A DNA stretch of 64,000 bases from Heterohyrax brucei (GCA_028571685.1 CM053142.1:132982796-133046795), one strand, 5' to 3'; positions 10,421 through 22,860 are shown, counted from the stretch's first letter. Notes: generated by a model from the letters alone, not told the origin. Translations and numbers: made by a program.

Positions 10421-11765
10421 TGGGTCTGACTTAAAAGTTACGCGGAAGAATGAGTGGGTTTAAAGGCCCTCATAGTTCTCCTGGGGTCCAGAAGAAAGCT
10501 ACTTAGCTGTTGGTAACTGTGGTCCTCAGCCACTGTGAATTGTAGTTTTCTTTCGGGCAAACATTCCTAGGTTTTAGAGTATGCACTTACTTCAGGCCCT
10601 GTGGGTACATTATTTCCACCATAGAAGTCTAACATACAGGTGCCACCCTCTCGGAAGAGACTTAATATCAAATTTCCTTCCAGTCCTTGGACAGGTACAT
10701 TTTTCAACATTCACTGAAAGGTGTGCAGAACGTTGTTTCATTTTTATAATTCGGTCTGAGGATTTTGCCTCATTTTTAGTCATCTAGACAGTTTCAAATC
10801 GATAGGTACGTTGGTATCAATCCTTTTAGATTCTTGGCTAAATGGCAAAAGACTGAGTTAACGAAATCTGTTTATGAGTATGTCTAGATTGGAAATTAGA
10901 GTTGAGAGTTGCACACTTCCTGTCATGCTTGTTATTGGAAATTTTTGGAGCTCTAGAATCATGAGTGCAACTTTTGATTTGCCTTTGAAACAAGCGTAAT
11001 TGAAAAGATATGGATGGGGAGAAATGGAATAAAAATGTGAAAACTTCTCTTATGCCAGTTTTATGTTGTTTGGGAGTACTTAGTCTCTTTTATAGCAGTT
11101 AACTCGCAAACATTACTGATACAACTGGTGCAATTTTGGAAGGTTGCTTGATCCCTTATTTGAAAGATTGACAGATAAAACCTCACAGTGGACTGAAATG
11201 CTTAAATGTCTGCTACATTCAGACCTCTTTCATTGAAGTGTTTGCAGTGGACTAAGATCATTAGGAAATCTTTGTATGTTGATCTTTTGAACTTGTAGTT
11301 CTTTTGTAATACTAAAGGAAAAATTTGTAAGTAGATTTTACAAAGCAAAGCAGACTTCGAAATAAGACAAAACTCTTTCAGCTGTTTGCTTCTAAACTGT
11401 AGTATTGTCGTCCAATTTTAAAACGACATATTTTCCTTTTTTAAGAGGGCTTGAAATGCTTACAGTGGTTTGTGTAAACACTATTATTTAGAAAGGAAAT
11501 GAGAAGCTCAATTTTGCATTCTAAGTAATGTTCTGTCAGTACCAGTAAGTTAATGTAAACATCATTGGCAGAGCCCTGTGCAGAGATATGTGTAACCTAA
11601 TCTGATAGTCTTGAAGAATGAAAATTGCCTATACATTGAACGAAGCAACGGATAAAAGTTGAAACCTTTTTTCATCTTCTGTTATACTTGCATTTCAGAG
11701 TACATGTGAGTGGTGGGCAAATAGGGAAAATGTGTGAATATGAGTGACTTATACCCCGGCTTGAG
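10421..11765. other. Probable intron, nothing recognised
   Basis: AT-rich unique-looking sequence with short open frames only. It would be first-intron sequence if the donor at 9618 is used. Confidence 0.45.
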
Positions 11766-11985
11766 AAGGAACCCAGGTGGCACAGTTTTTAGGAGTTCAC
11801 TTGCTAACCATAAAGTTGGCTGTTTGAATCTACCAGCCTCTCCTTGGAAACTGGTAGATTCCAAGGGGGAGTTTCCCTGGAGCATCTACCCAAGAGGGTA
11901 GATTCCATGGGGGCAGTTCTGCTGTCTCCTAAGTGTCCCTGTTAAGTCAGAATTGACTTGGTGGGACAGATTAGGTTGTTTGGTT
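11766..11985 (+). mobile_element. AfroSINE with an internal duplicated block
   Basis: Head gaacccaggtggcacagtttt and end agtcagaattgacttggtgg. The middle is longer than usual because 'ggtagattcca' occurs twice (near 11852 and 11898), suggesting a local duplication. Confidence 0.75.
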
Positions 11986-13479
11986 TCCTTTGATTAGTAC
12001 TGATGTTAAAGATAATGTGAAATTCGGAATGACATACTTCCCCAAGATAGCTAATTATCTATTTATATTTTATAACTTTGAATATTTAATTTTACTATTT
12101 GATTTTTTCAGAGATGCTTTCCCATTAATTATAACCTGAAAATTCTCTTTGTTCAAAAATAAGTAGATTTATAAGTAGATTTTGCCAGAAGTGCTTCTAA
12201 TTCAGTTGTTTTAGTTTTTGCTTCTTCAGTAGATACTGACATTACAAGTACTTGTATTTTGAAAGACATTACAGGATTTTTTAAAACTTGTAGGACGTTA
12301 GAATTTTACAAACAAATTTGCTTCGTAAGATTTTCTGCTACAGGACAGTAAAGGAAATGATATTCCATGTGTATATATGAAATACTGAGTGAAACTAATG
12401 AACTAGTAAAAAGAATTTGGTTTATGGTTTGTTATTTTAGCTGTTTTAAACAATGTTAAATGATGATAGCTTTTTTTTTCCCAAAGTGTCTTAAGAATTT
12501 TAACTGTAGAAGGTTCATTCTGTTATGGTCACATATTTAAAAACAGATCTATGTGTACCTGCCCTAATAGGCACTTGTTGACAGTTGAGTGCAAACAGTG
12601 ATACATTCTTAGGAAAAAGACACTACTAAATATTTATGATTTTATTTGTTACCTGGACATCCAGTGGATTTTGTAACACAAGCAAAAAAAAAAAAAACAA
12701 ACCTGAGACACTAGGTAGGAAAGTTCCAGATACAGAGTTATATGAGTTGCATTATAATATTTTAATACAATGACATACTGTATTCATACCAAGGGATCTG
12801 GTGGTATGATAGTTTCATTCTGGTTTATAGTACAGGTGGTTATTTTCCTTATTAAGGATGATTTTTTTACCTGTAATACTTAAAAGGAATTGCAGTTCAT
12901 GATGACTTATGCCAGATGTTTTGGGGAAATTTACACTCATTGATGTTGTGGAAAGTCTGTTGAACGAAAGAGTGGTGGTTAGGTTTCTAAAATTTTTAAA
13001 GTTTTACACCGGTTTTGTTAATGAGTCCTTCCTCGTAAATAGTATGTACTTTTTGCCTCTTTTTAAAACTTGTCTCTTATCTATCATGAATCATACAGTG
13101 TAGCTTGTTCATTTGTTTATTTAGTCTGGGATGACCTAGAAAATAGAATTTGTAGTACTTTTTTTTCTGACAGCTTGTTCTCTGAAATACAGATGTGAAT
13201 CTTGAAGTATGTTGTTTTATGAAATAATGATTTAGAATGATTTACAATGTTTTTGGTAAAACTTTTTAGTTTATATAATAGTAAGTCAGTTTTTCTAGGA
13301 ATAGATGATACTTTCCTTTCTCTGTATATGCTGGACTCAAGAGTGTAAGTCTGTTTGGATATAGTTAAGATACTTTGGATATGTTTGCCACTTACTCTGA
13401 AGGGTATTCTTTTTCTTTGCATTCATGGGCATATTTTTGCTTGTGCATGTATGTATTTTAACTGTTCTCCATTGCTTGA
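11986..13479. other. AT-rich DNA, nothing recognised
   Basis: A-runs and T-runs only, including 13 A from about 12686. The short ORFs are unsupported. Confidence 0.45.
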
Positions 13480-13665
13480 CGTACTACTTATTCTTCAAAA
13501 CTCAGCTATGGTGTCATATTCTTTAGGAAATTTTTCTGATATTCTAAATCCTTCTCCTGTACTGCCTTTTGTTGTTGAAACTTACTGTAATTTCCACTGG
13601 CTTGTGAGCACCTCTGAGAGGTAGAGTTCTGTACAGTTAATATTTACATTTTTAGTGCCTTCTGT

Positions 13666-13800
13666 GAGTCCTGGCGGCACAGCTTGACTGCTGACCAAAA
13701 GGTGGTGCTTTGAATCCACCAGCCACTGGTTGGAAACCCTGTGGAGCAGTTCTTCTGTCTTGTGTTACTGTGAGTGAGAATCAGGTCAGTGGCAGTGGGT
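13666..13800 (+). mobile_element. AfroSINE inserted in L2
   Basis: Head gagtcctggcggcacagctt, B box tttgaatccacc, end caggtcagtggcagtgggt. It is flanked by a diverged target duplication, tagtgccttctgtga (13653) and tagtgccttgtgta (13801). Confidence 0.85.
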
Positions 13801-13830
13801 TAGTGCCTTGTGTAATGCATAGTATGTAAA

Positions 13831-13993
13831 CTCAAAAACCAAACCAACTGCTGTCAAGTTGATTCCAACTCATGAGGACCCATAGGACAGAGTAGAACTG
13901 CCCTGTAGCGTTTCCAAGGAACACCTGGTGGATTTGAAGTGCTGACCTTTTGGTTAGCAGATGTAACACTTAACCACTACACTATCAGGGATG
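13831..13993 (-). mobile_element. AfroSINE, opposed to the preceding copy
   Basis: Antisense and near full length: ccaaaccaactgctgtcaag ... gaccttttggttagcagatg ... cactacactatcaggg. With the plus copy 30 bp to the left it forms an inverted pair. The flanks gtgtaatgcatag and gtgtaacgtgtag look like a decayed target duplication. Confidence 0.9.
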
Positions 13994-14045
13994 CTGTGTA
14001 ACGTGTAGCAGGGTCTTAATAAATATGCATTAAATTAAACTGATG

Positions 14046-15506
14046 CCAGATTGTTATTTGACCTTTAATGATGTTAGAATGCCCTGTTTCCAATTCACAA
14101 ATCAGAAGCAGCACATTGGGGGGAAAAGATAAAGAGAAAAGCATCTGTGTTCTTTCACTTGGAATTCTTAGAGTTTTACATCTTATCTGTCAGAAGTTAG
14201 GTAGGTAGCCACCTATTTAGAGAAGTAAATGTATGTAGGGTGAGAGAGAAACTGAGGGGAAAATGTTTTGAATAAAGTGATTAATATCCTTTCTGCTTTT
14301 GGCAGAGCATTTAAGACTGTGTTTCTTGCTGTATTTTGTAAATGTCTTGGTTGAAGGAGATGGTTTTTTTTTTTACATGACAGTGAATATTTACTGGTGC
14401 TTAAAATAAACTTCTGTTAGATTTGGACTTTCTGAAGTTTGATTCAATGTTTTCACTTTTTTATTCATAATGCCTGGCCCGGTGTCTAGTACAAAGTAGT
14501 TCTTCAAATAGTATTCTCCTTAAGGATGTTAGGTGAGATGATTAATGTGACATAACTTTTGGGTGAGCTTTGGAAAGTGAAAAGTTTTTAGAAGTAAGCA
14601 TTATAGCAAAATCCACCTTCAACTGATAGTAGCTTGTTTATTGTCTTTTAATTATCTTTTAACCTTATTTTCCAGTATTTTGATGAGAAAAATGTTATGT
14701 GAGAGACTTGAATTTTGTCTACACCACTTTGGGTGATATTATGTTGTATATGATATGTGTACTATCTCCTTTTTTAAAATACATAACATTCTAGTTCTGA
14801 AAAAGACTGTAATGTGGTCTTCAGGAATTTTGGATAAAAGATTGTGTGCTCTAGTGTGTTCATTTTAGAGATACAGCTATCAAACCAGGGTAAATGCCTC
14901 CAAGGATTGTGTTTAAGAGAGATGCTGACATTTTTTATTTGCTTATATATTATGTAGAGACATTTAACACATCTCTACAGACAAAAGAATTTGATCCAGG
15001 AGTCAGGACTTTCTGTGCTTTAACTGAAAGGAAATGTTTTTCCTTATTTGAAAGTAGACGAGAATACAGACGTAAAATTTTACTCTGCCAAGTAATGACA
15101 AAATAAACAAGAGAAAATTATGTGTCTTGGCAATGTAGATAATAGTGAGTAGACTAGGTTTTTTTTAAAGCTTATATTGATACAACATTTTTCTACTTAT
15201 GTATCTGGAAAAAATATAACTGCTATTAGTGTTTGGTGAAAATGTAATAGCTGGTTGTGTAATATGAATATGTTTGTGAGAGGACCATTTGGTTTCATGT
15301 CTTATCAGGCAGAAATAGCTTTTGTGTTACTTTTTGATTGCCATTTACAGTGCTTGTCTTACAAATTTGTATTTAGCTTTTTGTCTGTAAAAGGTTCTTT
15401 CATAGATTAGTAAAGTAGTAGTAATCAAAGGACCTAATTCTGTTTGACTTTGTATTACTACCTCATATTTAAAAAATGCTTTGTAACTTGCAGAGTACTT
15501 TCATGT
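14046..15506. other. AT-rich DNA, nothing recognised
   Basis: No repeat family or exon could be supported. Confidence 0.45.
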
Positions 15507-15722
15507 GAAAAAACAAAACAAAATCCATTGCTGCTGAGTTGTTTTCTGACTCATAGTAGCCTGTAAGGCAGAACAGAGTTACCCGGTAGGATTGCTGTGA
15601 GTTGGAATTGACTTCCACATCAGTTGATTCGGTTTTTAGCGTTGCCAAGGTACAGCTGGTGGATTAGAACTACTGACCTTTTGGTTAAAGCTGAGCTCTT
15701 AACCATTGTGCTGCCAGGGCTC
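15507..15722 (-). mobile_element. Composite AfroSINE: antisense copy split by a plus-strand end
   Basis: Antisense blocks lie at 15520-15590 (atccattgctgctgagttgt) and 15640-15722 (gaccttttggttaaagctga). Between them, ctgtgagttggaattgactt ... gattcggttttt at 15595-15640 reads as the plus-strand SINE 3' end. Either a truncated SINE inserted inside a SINE, or an internal inversion. Confidence 0.7.
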
Positions 15723-16320
15723 TGTACGCTCATGTACATTATTTCAATGTTATGTGATTGTCATTTTCATATTTACGTTTTATAGAAGTTTAAATTGTAA
15801 TATTAGCATTTATAAAGATAAAACATGCTGTTTTGAGTAATATGAAAATTAGAAGTTGGGAATTAAGGAGTGCTGTTTGTGTCCTTAGATTGGACTCATC
15901 ATCTAAATTGTTTCTTATTTTGGTACTACACTATAGAGAAAATTCTGATGTAAGGTGTAAGTGGAGGTTTTTTTTTCCTCTCCTACATGGTTATCTTAGA
16001 ATTTCAGGATACTTAATTAAATTGGTATGAAAGCTTGAAATAGAAGTAGTAGAAAAATTTTGCTTCAAGCTTGACTTTCTGTTAAGACCCAACAACTGCT
16101 TATATTTTTAAAACTTGGTAACATAGTAATAAAAATATCAAAATCCTGCAGTAAATAAGAATATTATTAAAATGGGACTAAATAATGTTGTGTCATATTG
16201 ATGCCACAGTTTGCAAATTTAGCTATTCTGTATGATTCTATGAGATCATGTACTGAACAGATAGACCTTGAGCTTTTCCTAGATTTTTTTTTTTTGCAGT
16301 ATACAAAGGACTTAGTTTAC
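15723..16320. other. AT-rich DNA, nothing recognised
   Basis: No feature seen beyond a 10-T run near 16288. Confidence 0.45.
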
Positions 16321-16470
16321 TGTTGTTGTTAGGTCCCATCGAGTCAGTTCTGACTCATAGTGACCCTATAGGTCAAAGTAGGGCTGCCCCAGAGAGTGCC
16401 TGTTGGATTTGAACTGCTTCCCTCTTGGTTCGCAGCCTTAGCACTTCACCACTATGCCACCAGGGTTTCT
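16321..16470 (-). mobile_element. AfroSINE, full antisense copy
   Basis: tgttgttgttaggtcccatc at the 3' end through actatgccaccagggtttct at the head. Well preserved. Confidence 0.9.
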
Positions 16471-16999
16471 GGACTTACTTTAGGGGTTACAAATTGAATT
16501 GTGTCCTCCTGAAATAATGTAAATCCTAAATTCTGTGACTTTGGTTATAATCCCATAAGGAAATGGATTGTCTTTCTTAATGAGACAGGATTAGTGTAGG
16601 ATGTGTTTTGGGTCAGTCTTTTTTGAGATGTAGAATAGACTAAACAACAAGCAGAAACAGCAGAGCAGATGAGAGATGTCAAGAGACATGAAGATTGCCC
16701 AGGAGAAACAGAAGCTTGCAAGAAATAAGGACTTTTCTATAGAGGTTAGAGTGGGAGAGCCTTTCCCTAGAGCCTGAAAGCCTGAATTCAGATTTCTGTT
16801 TTCTTAAACTATAAGAAAATAAAATTTTGTTTCTAAAAGCCAGCTAGTTCTGTTACAGCAGGACCAGATAATTAAAATAGAATTTGTTGTAGGAACCTTG
16901 GCAGTGTTCCTCTAACAGGTTCCTGCAGTGTGGACTTGGTTTTGGAATTGGTTGATGGATGTAAGCTAGAAGAGTTTTAAGGTGTCTTAATTGTAAACG

Positions 17000-17177
17000 T
17001 GGAAACCGTGATGGTATAGTGGGTAAGAGCTAGGTTCTGCTAGCCACAATGTAGGCAATTCATATTTACCGGTTACTCCGTGGAAACTTTGTGGAACAGT
17101 TGCACTCTGACCTATAGGGTCACTATGAGTCAGAATGGACTTAACGTCAACAAGTTTGGTTTTTGTTTGTTTGTTTA
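17000..17177 (+). mobile_element. AfroSINE inside the MaLR element
   Basis: Head ggaaaccgtgatggtatagt, end cagaatggacttaacgtcaa, followed by a TTTG-rich tail. Confidence 0.85.
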
Positions 17178-17190
17178 ATAGTAAAGGTAG

Positions 17191-17372
17191 GCGCCCTGTA
17201 CAATGGTTGGTACAGTGGTTACAACTATCGACTGTTAACTGAAAGCTTGGCAGTTTGAAAACACCAGCAGCTCCATGGGAGAAAGCTGTGACAATCTTCT
17301 CCCAGAGAGATGTACAGCCTTGGAAACCCTGTGGGGTTAACTATGAGTTGAAATTGATTTGACGGCAGTTGG
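17191..17372 (+). mobile_element. AfroSINE, long-body form, inside the MaLR element
   Basis: Head gcgccctgtacaatggttgg, extra body block gacaatcttctcccagagag, end aaattgatttgacggcagtt. It sits 13 bp after the previous SINE in the same orientation but is of a different subtype, so it is a separate insertion. Confidence 0.85.
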
Positions 17373-18956
17373 AAGAGATGGTTGATAGAATTATGGATGT
17401 CAGAGGCAGTTCCGGTGAGGGTTCAGAAGGTGTTGAAGAAAATACATATGTCAGATAGAATATTACTAGATATGTAAAATCTTCTGGAGAGATTTGAGAA
17501 GAAAATGAAGAACACGTGATTGGATGGTGGAAGAAGAGCAGTGCTTTTTATGCAGTGGAAAAGAACTTGTATGAATTATGTTCAGATGTGTGGTGGAAGG
17601 TAGAACTTTTAACTGATGAACTTGGATATGTAGCTGAGAAGATGTCTAAGCAAGATCTTAAAAGGGGCTTCTGGTTTCTTGCTGCCTATAGTAAAGTGCA
17701 AGAGTAAAGAGATGGACTTAATTATGAACTGTGCAAAATGAAAACATAAGTTAAAGATTTGGAAAATTGTGTTATGTAGACTAAGGCTGTGTGCCCTAGA
17801 ATGTTGACCAAGGACAGGCTACACAGTCTTTTGTTAAAGAGCTAAGCTTATGACAGATGGATCTAACCAACTACAGCAGTAAATTCATCAGCTTAGATTG
17901 AAAGAGAAAGAAGGACAAAAGTAAAGAAAACTGCCTCTTAGAATTCTGTAGACTGAAAGTAAGCAAAAGGACCTACATCCATTGTCCCCCGGGGGGAAAA
18001 AAAAAGGACCATCCCCAGAGCAACTTGGATATCAGCAGAATTTTGGAAAGAGCTAAGAAGCAGAGCCTTCTGGATCTCATAGGGTGGGGCCACAGTCTTC
18101 TAGGTTCTGAAGATAACTAAGTTGGTTCTGTGGTCTAGGGCCACCTAAAGCTGAGAGGGCAGGGCTGCTGTGCCTAACTGACAGAAGCATGGAATCAGCT
18201 GAGGCTAAGAGGGTTGCCACTTGAATGAACTAGGAAAATGGGACCTTCCAAACCCAGAGGATCAGAGTTGCCATTCCTATGGGCCTGGAAGGCGAAGTTG
18301 AAGCTCAGGGCTGAGAGGTCTCTACCCAGAATCCAGAAAGGGTGGCCAACACCCTGAGTCTGGAGAACTGGACCATTGTCTGGAGGGTCTCAGGGAACAG
18401 AGGATTATTTTCAAGACTTGAGGGCTAATGTAAATTATTCAGGGTTTTGGACATGCTTAGTGCCCATTGTTCTCCTGTTCCCTCCAGCCGCTCCAGTTTG
18501 TAATACAAAGTCTGTCTAGTGCCTGTTCTGTTGTACTTTGAAAGCCAGTAACCTGTATGCTAGATTCGACAGGTTCACGGAAGAATTTTGCCCCAGAATG
18601 TTATATGCCTAATGTTTCACACAGATTTGATTCAGGTGGTTCAGAAGATGGTATTTTGGACCTGTAGTTGATTTAAGATTTTTGGGATATGTTGAATGTG
18701 TTTTGCATGTGGGAAGGACATGAATTTTAGGAGTCCAGAGTGTGGACAGAGGTTTAGTTTTTATAACTTCCTGTGAACGAGCATGTCTACATTGAGTTTT
18801 AAAATTAGAGCTGTAACATTCTAATCTGTGCACACTTGTGAGAAATTCTAGGCATGTTGAGTGGCATACCATGCCATACTTTAGAAGTTGGCACTCACGT
18901 GTGCATGTTATTTGTGTATATGTAAGAAAGAGTCACATATCCTAAAATATACAAAG

Positions 18957-19487
18957 GGTGCCAATTAAGTTCATGAACTCATCTTAGAAGAAGTGCTGCA
19001 TTATGCCATTGCTGAATATCACTATGGTCACCTTTGAAGTACTCCCCTGGGGAAGCTGTACACTGATGCCACTGCCTAGTCCACCCTCCAAAGCAATTTT
19101 GGAACTCTTCTTCTGGAATGGCCATCAGAGCTGTCATCGTATTACTCTTGATTTCCTGAATGTCATCAAAATATCTTCCTTTCAGTATTTTATCTTTGGG
19201 TAAAGAAAAAAGTTATTAGGGGTCAGATCAGATAAGTAGGGAGGGTATTCCAATACATTTATTTGTTTACTGGCTAAAGTATCCCTCACACACAACTATA
19301 CAATTATGGTAGCAAACTTGCTACCTTGTACAATGGCCATTCCAGGAGGAATTTCAGAATGAAGGGTGAACTAAGTGCCCACTGGTATTGGTGGATAGCT
19401 TCCCAAGGGGAAAACTTGGAATGTAACCTAGTAATATACAGCAATGAGATATGTAGCATTTAGAACAATTAAGTTTGCAGACTTGTC
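18957..19487 (-). mobile_element. Mariner-derived element with inverted ends (copy 1)
   Basis: The left 350 bp encodes, antisense, the C-terminal part of a mariner-type transposase: the catalytic-domain end and the tail ending near 19020 can be read with stops. From about 19335 to 19487 the transposase 3' end recurs in the opposite orientation (agcttcccaaggggaaaact; caattaagtttgcag). Both ends are thus the same end of the parent element in inverted orientation. The N-terminal half is missing. See 25933-26465 for a copy sharing the junction. Confidence 0.7.
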
Positions 19488-19794
19488 AGATCTCGTATGT
19501 AAAAACATTTAAATGTTTTGGGGAATTCTTGAAGCATCCTGAGTAATCTAGGGCATTTCATGGCATTGTTTGGTAGCTATAAACTAGATGATTGCTGAAG
19601 TCATTTCCCATTCTAAAATTCTGTGTTTGTAAGAAGTCAGACTTTTTCTTCTCACCAGGGATGCAGAATTCTTAGAATCTGCTTGGTTTTCAATGCTACT
19701 TATATAAAGATTGATTAAATTTTAAAGCTATACTGGGTGGATGTTACAATTCCAGATGTTTACAGCTAAAGGTTTTATATTTGAATATTTATTC

Positions 19795-20170
19795 TGTGCT
19801 AGACATTGTTCTAAATGCTGAGGATATGATGGTCAGAAAGACAAGTCTTCATGACCATGGAGCTAACAATTTAGAGAGGAAGACAGACAACAAATAATGT
19901 GATTTCAGATAATGGTAATTACTAAGAAGAATATAAAGTAGGATAGGGGTACAATGATTGATTTGGGATAAGAGGAAACTCTTTTCAGTAGAGTGATGAG
20001 GAAGATCTTCTGTGGAGGTGTCATTAAGCAGAAACCAATGAAAGAGCCAGGCACAAATCTGGTAAATGGTTTTCCAGGTAGAAAGAATACTAGGCTTAGG
20101 GTGGGATCACATTGAGTGTGTTTGAATGTGACGAGAAGCTTTAGAAACAGTTATGTAGTGCTTTCTACAT
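19795..20170 (+). repeat. Ancient repeat family X (copy 4, longest)
   Basis: Starts ctgtgctagacattgttcta (a 'size-then-inventory' text typical of this family), then accatggagctaacaattta, gatgaggaagatcttctgtg and aaagagccaggcacaaatct. Confidence 0.5.
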
Positions 20171-20995
20171 AAGCTAAGATAAACTTTTGAAAGGTGTAAA
20201 AAGATGATTAAGACAAAGTGTCTTTTAATTGTTGGAAATACTATGATGGGTCCAGTAATTTGTAATAAATATTATAAAGGGGTATAGAGAAGAGAGATCA
20301 TTTTTCATTAAAATGCCATGAAAATGTTTTCTGGATCAGATGATTCTGGCTATATAAATTGAAAATTATAAAGGAGAACAATTTTTTTATTCATAAATTC
20401 ACCTAGAAATAACATCTAAGGATTTAAATATTTCAAAATTCAGATGTTGATATTCAGAAATTAGTAGTTTATTTTCATGTTCAGTTAGATTTGCTTATGT
20501 AATTGAAACATTACTGTGTGTTAGATACTTCAAAAACATTCATTTTTTTGTGATATGTGATAGGGAAACATGCTGGAGAAGAGTAACTGGTGTTTAAGGG
20601 AGTTAATGAGTGGATTTCTGAAAGATGATACTTGAACTAGGTTCTCTAGGTGATTTGGAGTTCTCTAAGGGGGGTTATAGAAATAGCATTGGAAATGCAC
20701 ACAAGCTTAGGAAAGTGTACTGGCTTTGGAGAATGGCAAAATAATGTTAGAATTCTGGGGCCTCATAGGAGAGCTTGGCTGAAGGAGTGAACAGGCTGTA
20801 GTGGGAGGTCTTTGTTGGGAGGTCTTTGTCGTATGCTTGGGGAGGAGACAAGAACCATGTTTTTCCTTCAGTGAAAGTGATAAATTTGTGCTTGAGGGGG
20901 AAATTTTAGAGTCCACCATCAATCTTTAAAATACAAGCTTGATGGAGCATACAGGAACATGTAGCATGCTGTATGTCTGATCCCATCAGGTTATG
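20171..20995. other. AT-rich DNA, nothing recognised
   Basis: Only a small direct repeat (gggaggtctttg twice near 20803-20828) stands out. Confidence 0.4.
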
Positions 20996-21146
20996 ATATC
21001 CACTGCCACTGAGTTTTTCCAGCTCACAGCAACCCTATAGGACAGAATAGAACTTCCTATAGAGTTTCTAAGGAGTGCCTGGCGGATTCGAACTGCTGAC
21101 ATGTTGATTAGCAGAAGTGGCACTTAACCACTATGCCACTAGTAAA
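20996..21146 (-). mobile_element. AfroSINE, antisense near full length
   Basis: tatccactgccactgagttt ... gcctggcggattcgaactgc ... cactatgccactagt. The B box (ggattcgaactgc antisense) keeps its CpG. Confidence 0.9.
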
Positions 21147-21149
21147 TCT

Positions 21150-21690
21150 GTCAGTTTATAATAGAGTTCAGAAATCCTAATTGGAGAACAGGTCTCACAG
21201 CCCCCTTACTTTGCTAAGCAGTACAGATCTCTTTCACTAGCTGTCCTTCTGGCAGGTCCTAGTGGCCTCCACCCCTGGCTACCTGTCTTACCCTCCTTGT
21301 CTTAGGCAGGTACCATACAGTTGCTGTCAGAGCAGCTGAGAGGGATGCCTCTAGACGCTGCTGTCTCACTTGGCCAAGGTGCACTGTGTGCCAAAGAGTC
21401 CTGGCTCCTGTGGGGTGGGAAGAGGTGACAATAGAGAAGGGGTAGGTGGGGCTGGAGAAGGCAGGCCAGGAGGAAGGAAAGAAAGGGAACCAGCAACCTG
21501 GCTGGCTGGTCTGTGAGTGCTCTAGCCTGAGACAGGTTGGGGACCAGGCAGGACCACTGGTGGCAGAACTAAAGTTTTTTTCACAGTTCGTTGCCCTTGT
21601 GGTGGTGGCGGTGCAGACCTGGGACACCCAGTAACCATCCTGTACCCCCTCTCTTGTATATAATGGTGTTCTCACAATGTCCAAATCAGA
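21150..21690. repeat. GC-rich segment of unknown origin, possibly an LTR
   Basis: Markedly more GC-rich than its surroundings but poor in CpG. A 141-codon minus frame covers most of it. Its protein is low-complexity (many S, T, P) with no recognisable domain, so I treat it as non-coding. The composition and the taaagtttttttcacagttc block would suit an old LTR, which I cannot confirm. Confidence 0.3.
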
Positions 21691-21992
21691 TCCAATTTCA
21701 CAAGATGTGTTGTGGATGTTGATGCATATGTGTGTTTTTCTTTTTTTTCTTAAAGAAAGAGATTAAATATTTTGTTGTTCGTATTAGCAAGGTTTTTAGT
21801 CATTAAAATTTGTATGAGTTTGAAACTTTAGTATGTTTCTTCCAGAGAACGTCTTTGTCTTATATAGATAAACCAGTGCCAGTAGTTGAAATTTTACTGT
21901 AGTCAAAGGAATTTGTCACATACGTTAGAATAAAACACAGAAATTAAACTAGCTATATTATCTTGCACAGAAGTTGCTATCTATATTATTGT

Positions 21993-22196
21993 TACTGTTA
22001 ATTGCTATTGAATCAGTTTCAGCTGATGGCTGCTCCATGTGTACAGAGTAGAACTGCTCCATAGAGTTTTTAAGCCTGGGACCTTTTTATAAGCAGATTT
22101 CCTGCCTGTCTTCAGAGGTGCTTGGGGGTGTGTTCAAACCCCCGGTCTTTCTGCTAGTAGTCACAGCTTAGCCCTTTGATCTAACCCGGGAACTCG
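21993..22196 (-). mobile_element. AfroSINE, diverged antisense copy
   Basis: ttgctattgaatcagtttca, later gtgtgttcaaacccccggtc and gatctaacccgggaactcgg. Confidence 0.65.
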
Positions 22197-22574
22197 GGAA
22201 CTCTATTATGTAATTATAGGTGCTTGTTTTAAAATGTTACAATATTTGAGTATGTGTGTATGCTACTCAGGATATGATACAAAATAAGTGTTCATAATTA
22301 AAAAGAATGTTATTTTCATTATTCTTTTATTCCATAAGGATGCAATTTGAGTAAATGATTACTTGGATCATATGCACTGTGTATCACTGTCACAGCAAAA
22401 AAAAAAAAAAAATCGGTTCTTCTACCATGATGATTTGGAGCTGCCTAAGTCGCCTAATTATTTACTCCAGTTTTGGCTAAGTAAAATGGAGCTGATTATA
22501 ACTCTCTTGTTAAAGAGAGTTACATTTTGTTGAGATTTTACATGATTCATTTAAAGAGTATCTGGAGCAAATCA

Positions 22575-22700
22575 GCCAGAATTGGAATTAGGGATCCACC
22601 ACTTCAGCTAGCTGTCTAACTTGTCTCTGTACTTTAGTTTTCTCATTGAAAAATGTGAGTAAATAACAATACCTCAGAGTTGATGTAAGGAATAAAGATT
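22575..22700 (+). repeat. MIR SINE
   Basis: ttagttttctcattgaaaaa ... aaataacaatacctcagagt matches the conserved MIR core and downstream region. A SINE sits directly at its end. Confidence 0.65.
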
Positions 22701-22702
22701 TT

Positions 22703-22860
22703 GTAGGAATCTGGTGGTGTAGTGGTTAACTGCTACCGTTGCTAATCAAAAGGTGGACTATTCGAATCCACCAGGTGCTGCTTGGAAAACGTGGGGCAGT
22801 TATGTCACTGCGAGTTGGAATTGACTCAATTGCAACAGATTTGTTGTTGTTGTTTTTTAT
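22703..22860 (+). mobile_element. AfroSINE, full length
   Basis: ggaatctggtggtgtagtgg, B box attcgaatccaccagg, end gttggaattgactcaattgc, then a GTT-repeat tail. Confidence 0.9.

Larger units (their letters stand above)
13480..14045 (+). repeat. LINE L2 3' end, split by two SINEs
   Basis: 13480-13664 resembles L2 3' sequence (cttcaaaactcagctatggt, ttccactggcttgtgagcac). The tail resumes between and after two SINEs (tagtgccttgtgtaatgcat; gtcttaataaatatgcatta), matching the usual L2 ending. Confidence 0.55.
16482..18760 (+). mobile_element. MaLR-type LTR retrotransposon: 5' LTR plus non-coding internal part
   Basis: The LTR spans roughly 16482-16880. It opens aattgaattgtgtcctcctg and carries near its end an AATAAA-type signal (agaaaataaaattttgtt) followed by aaaagccagctagttctgtt, the usual MaLR LTR 3' pattern. 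The internal part (17375-18760) resembles MaLR internal sequence, with phrases such as gcctatagtaaagtgcaaga and catgtgggaaggacatgaat. No complete retroviral frame or envelope region is visible. Two SINEs interrupt it, and a 3' LTR is not recognisable beyond 18760. Confidence 0.6.

Noticed and set aside
13666..13800. tRNA gene (A and B boxes present)
   Set aside because: The cloverleaf is not maintained and the sequence continues into a SINE body; this holds for every tRNA-like head in the window.
21259..21684. 141-codon minus frame in a GC-rich segment
   Set aside because: Low-complexity S/T/P-rich product without a domain, and no splice or promoter context.
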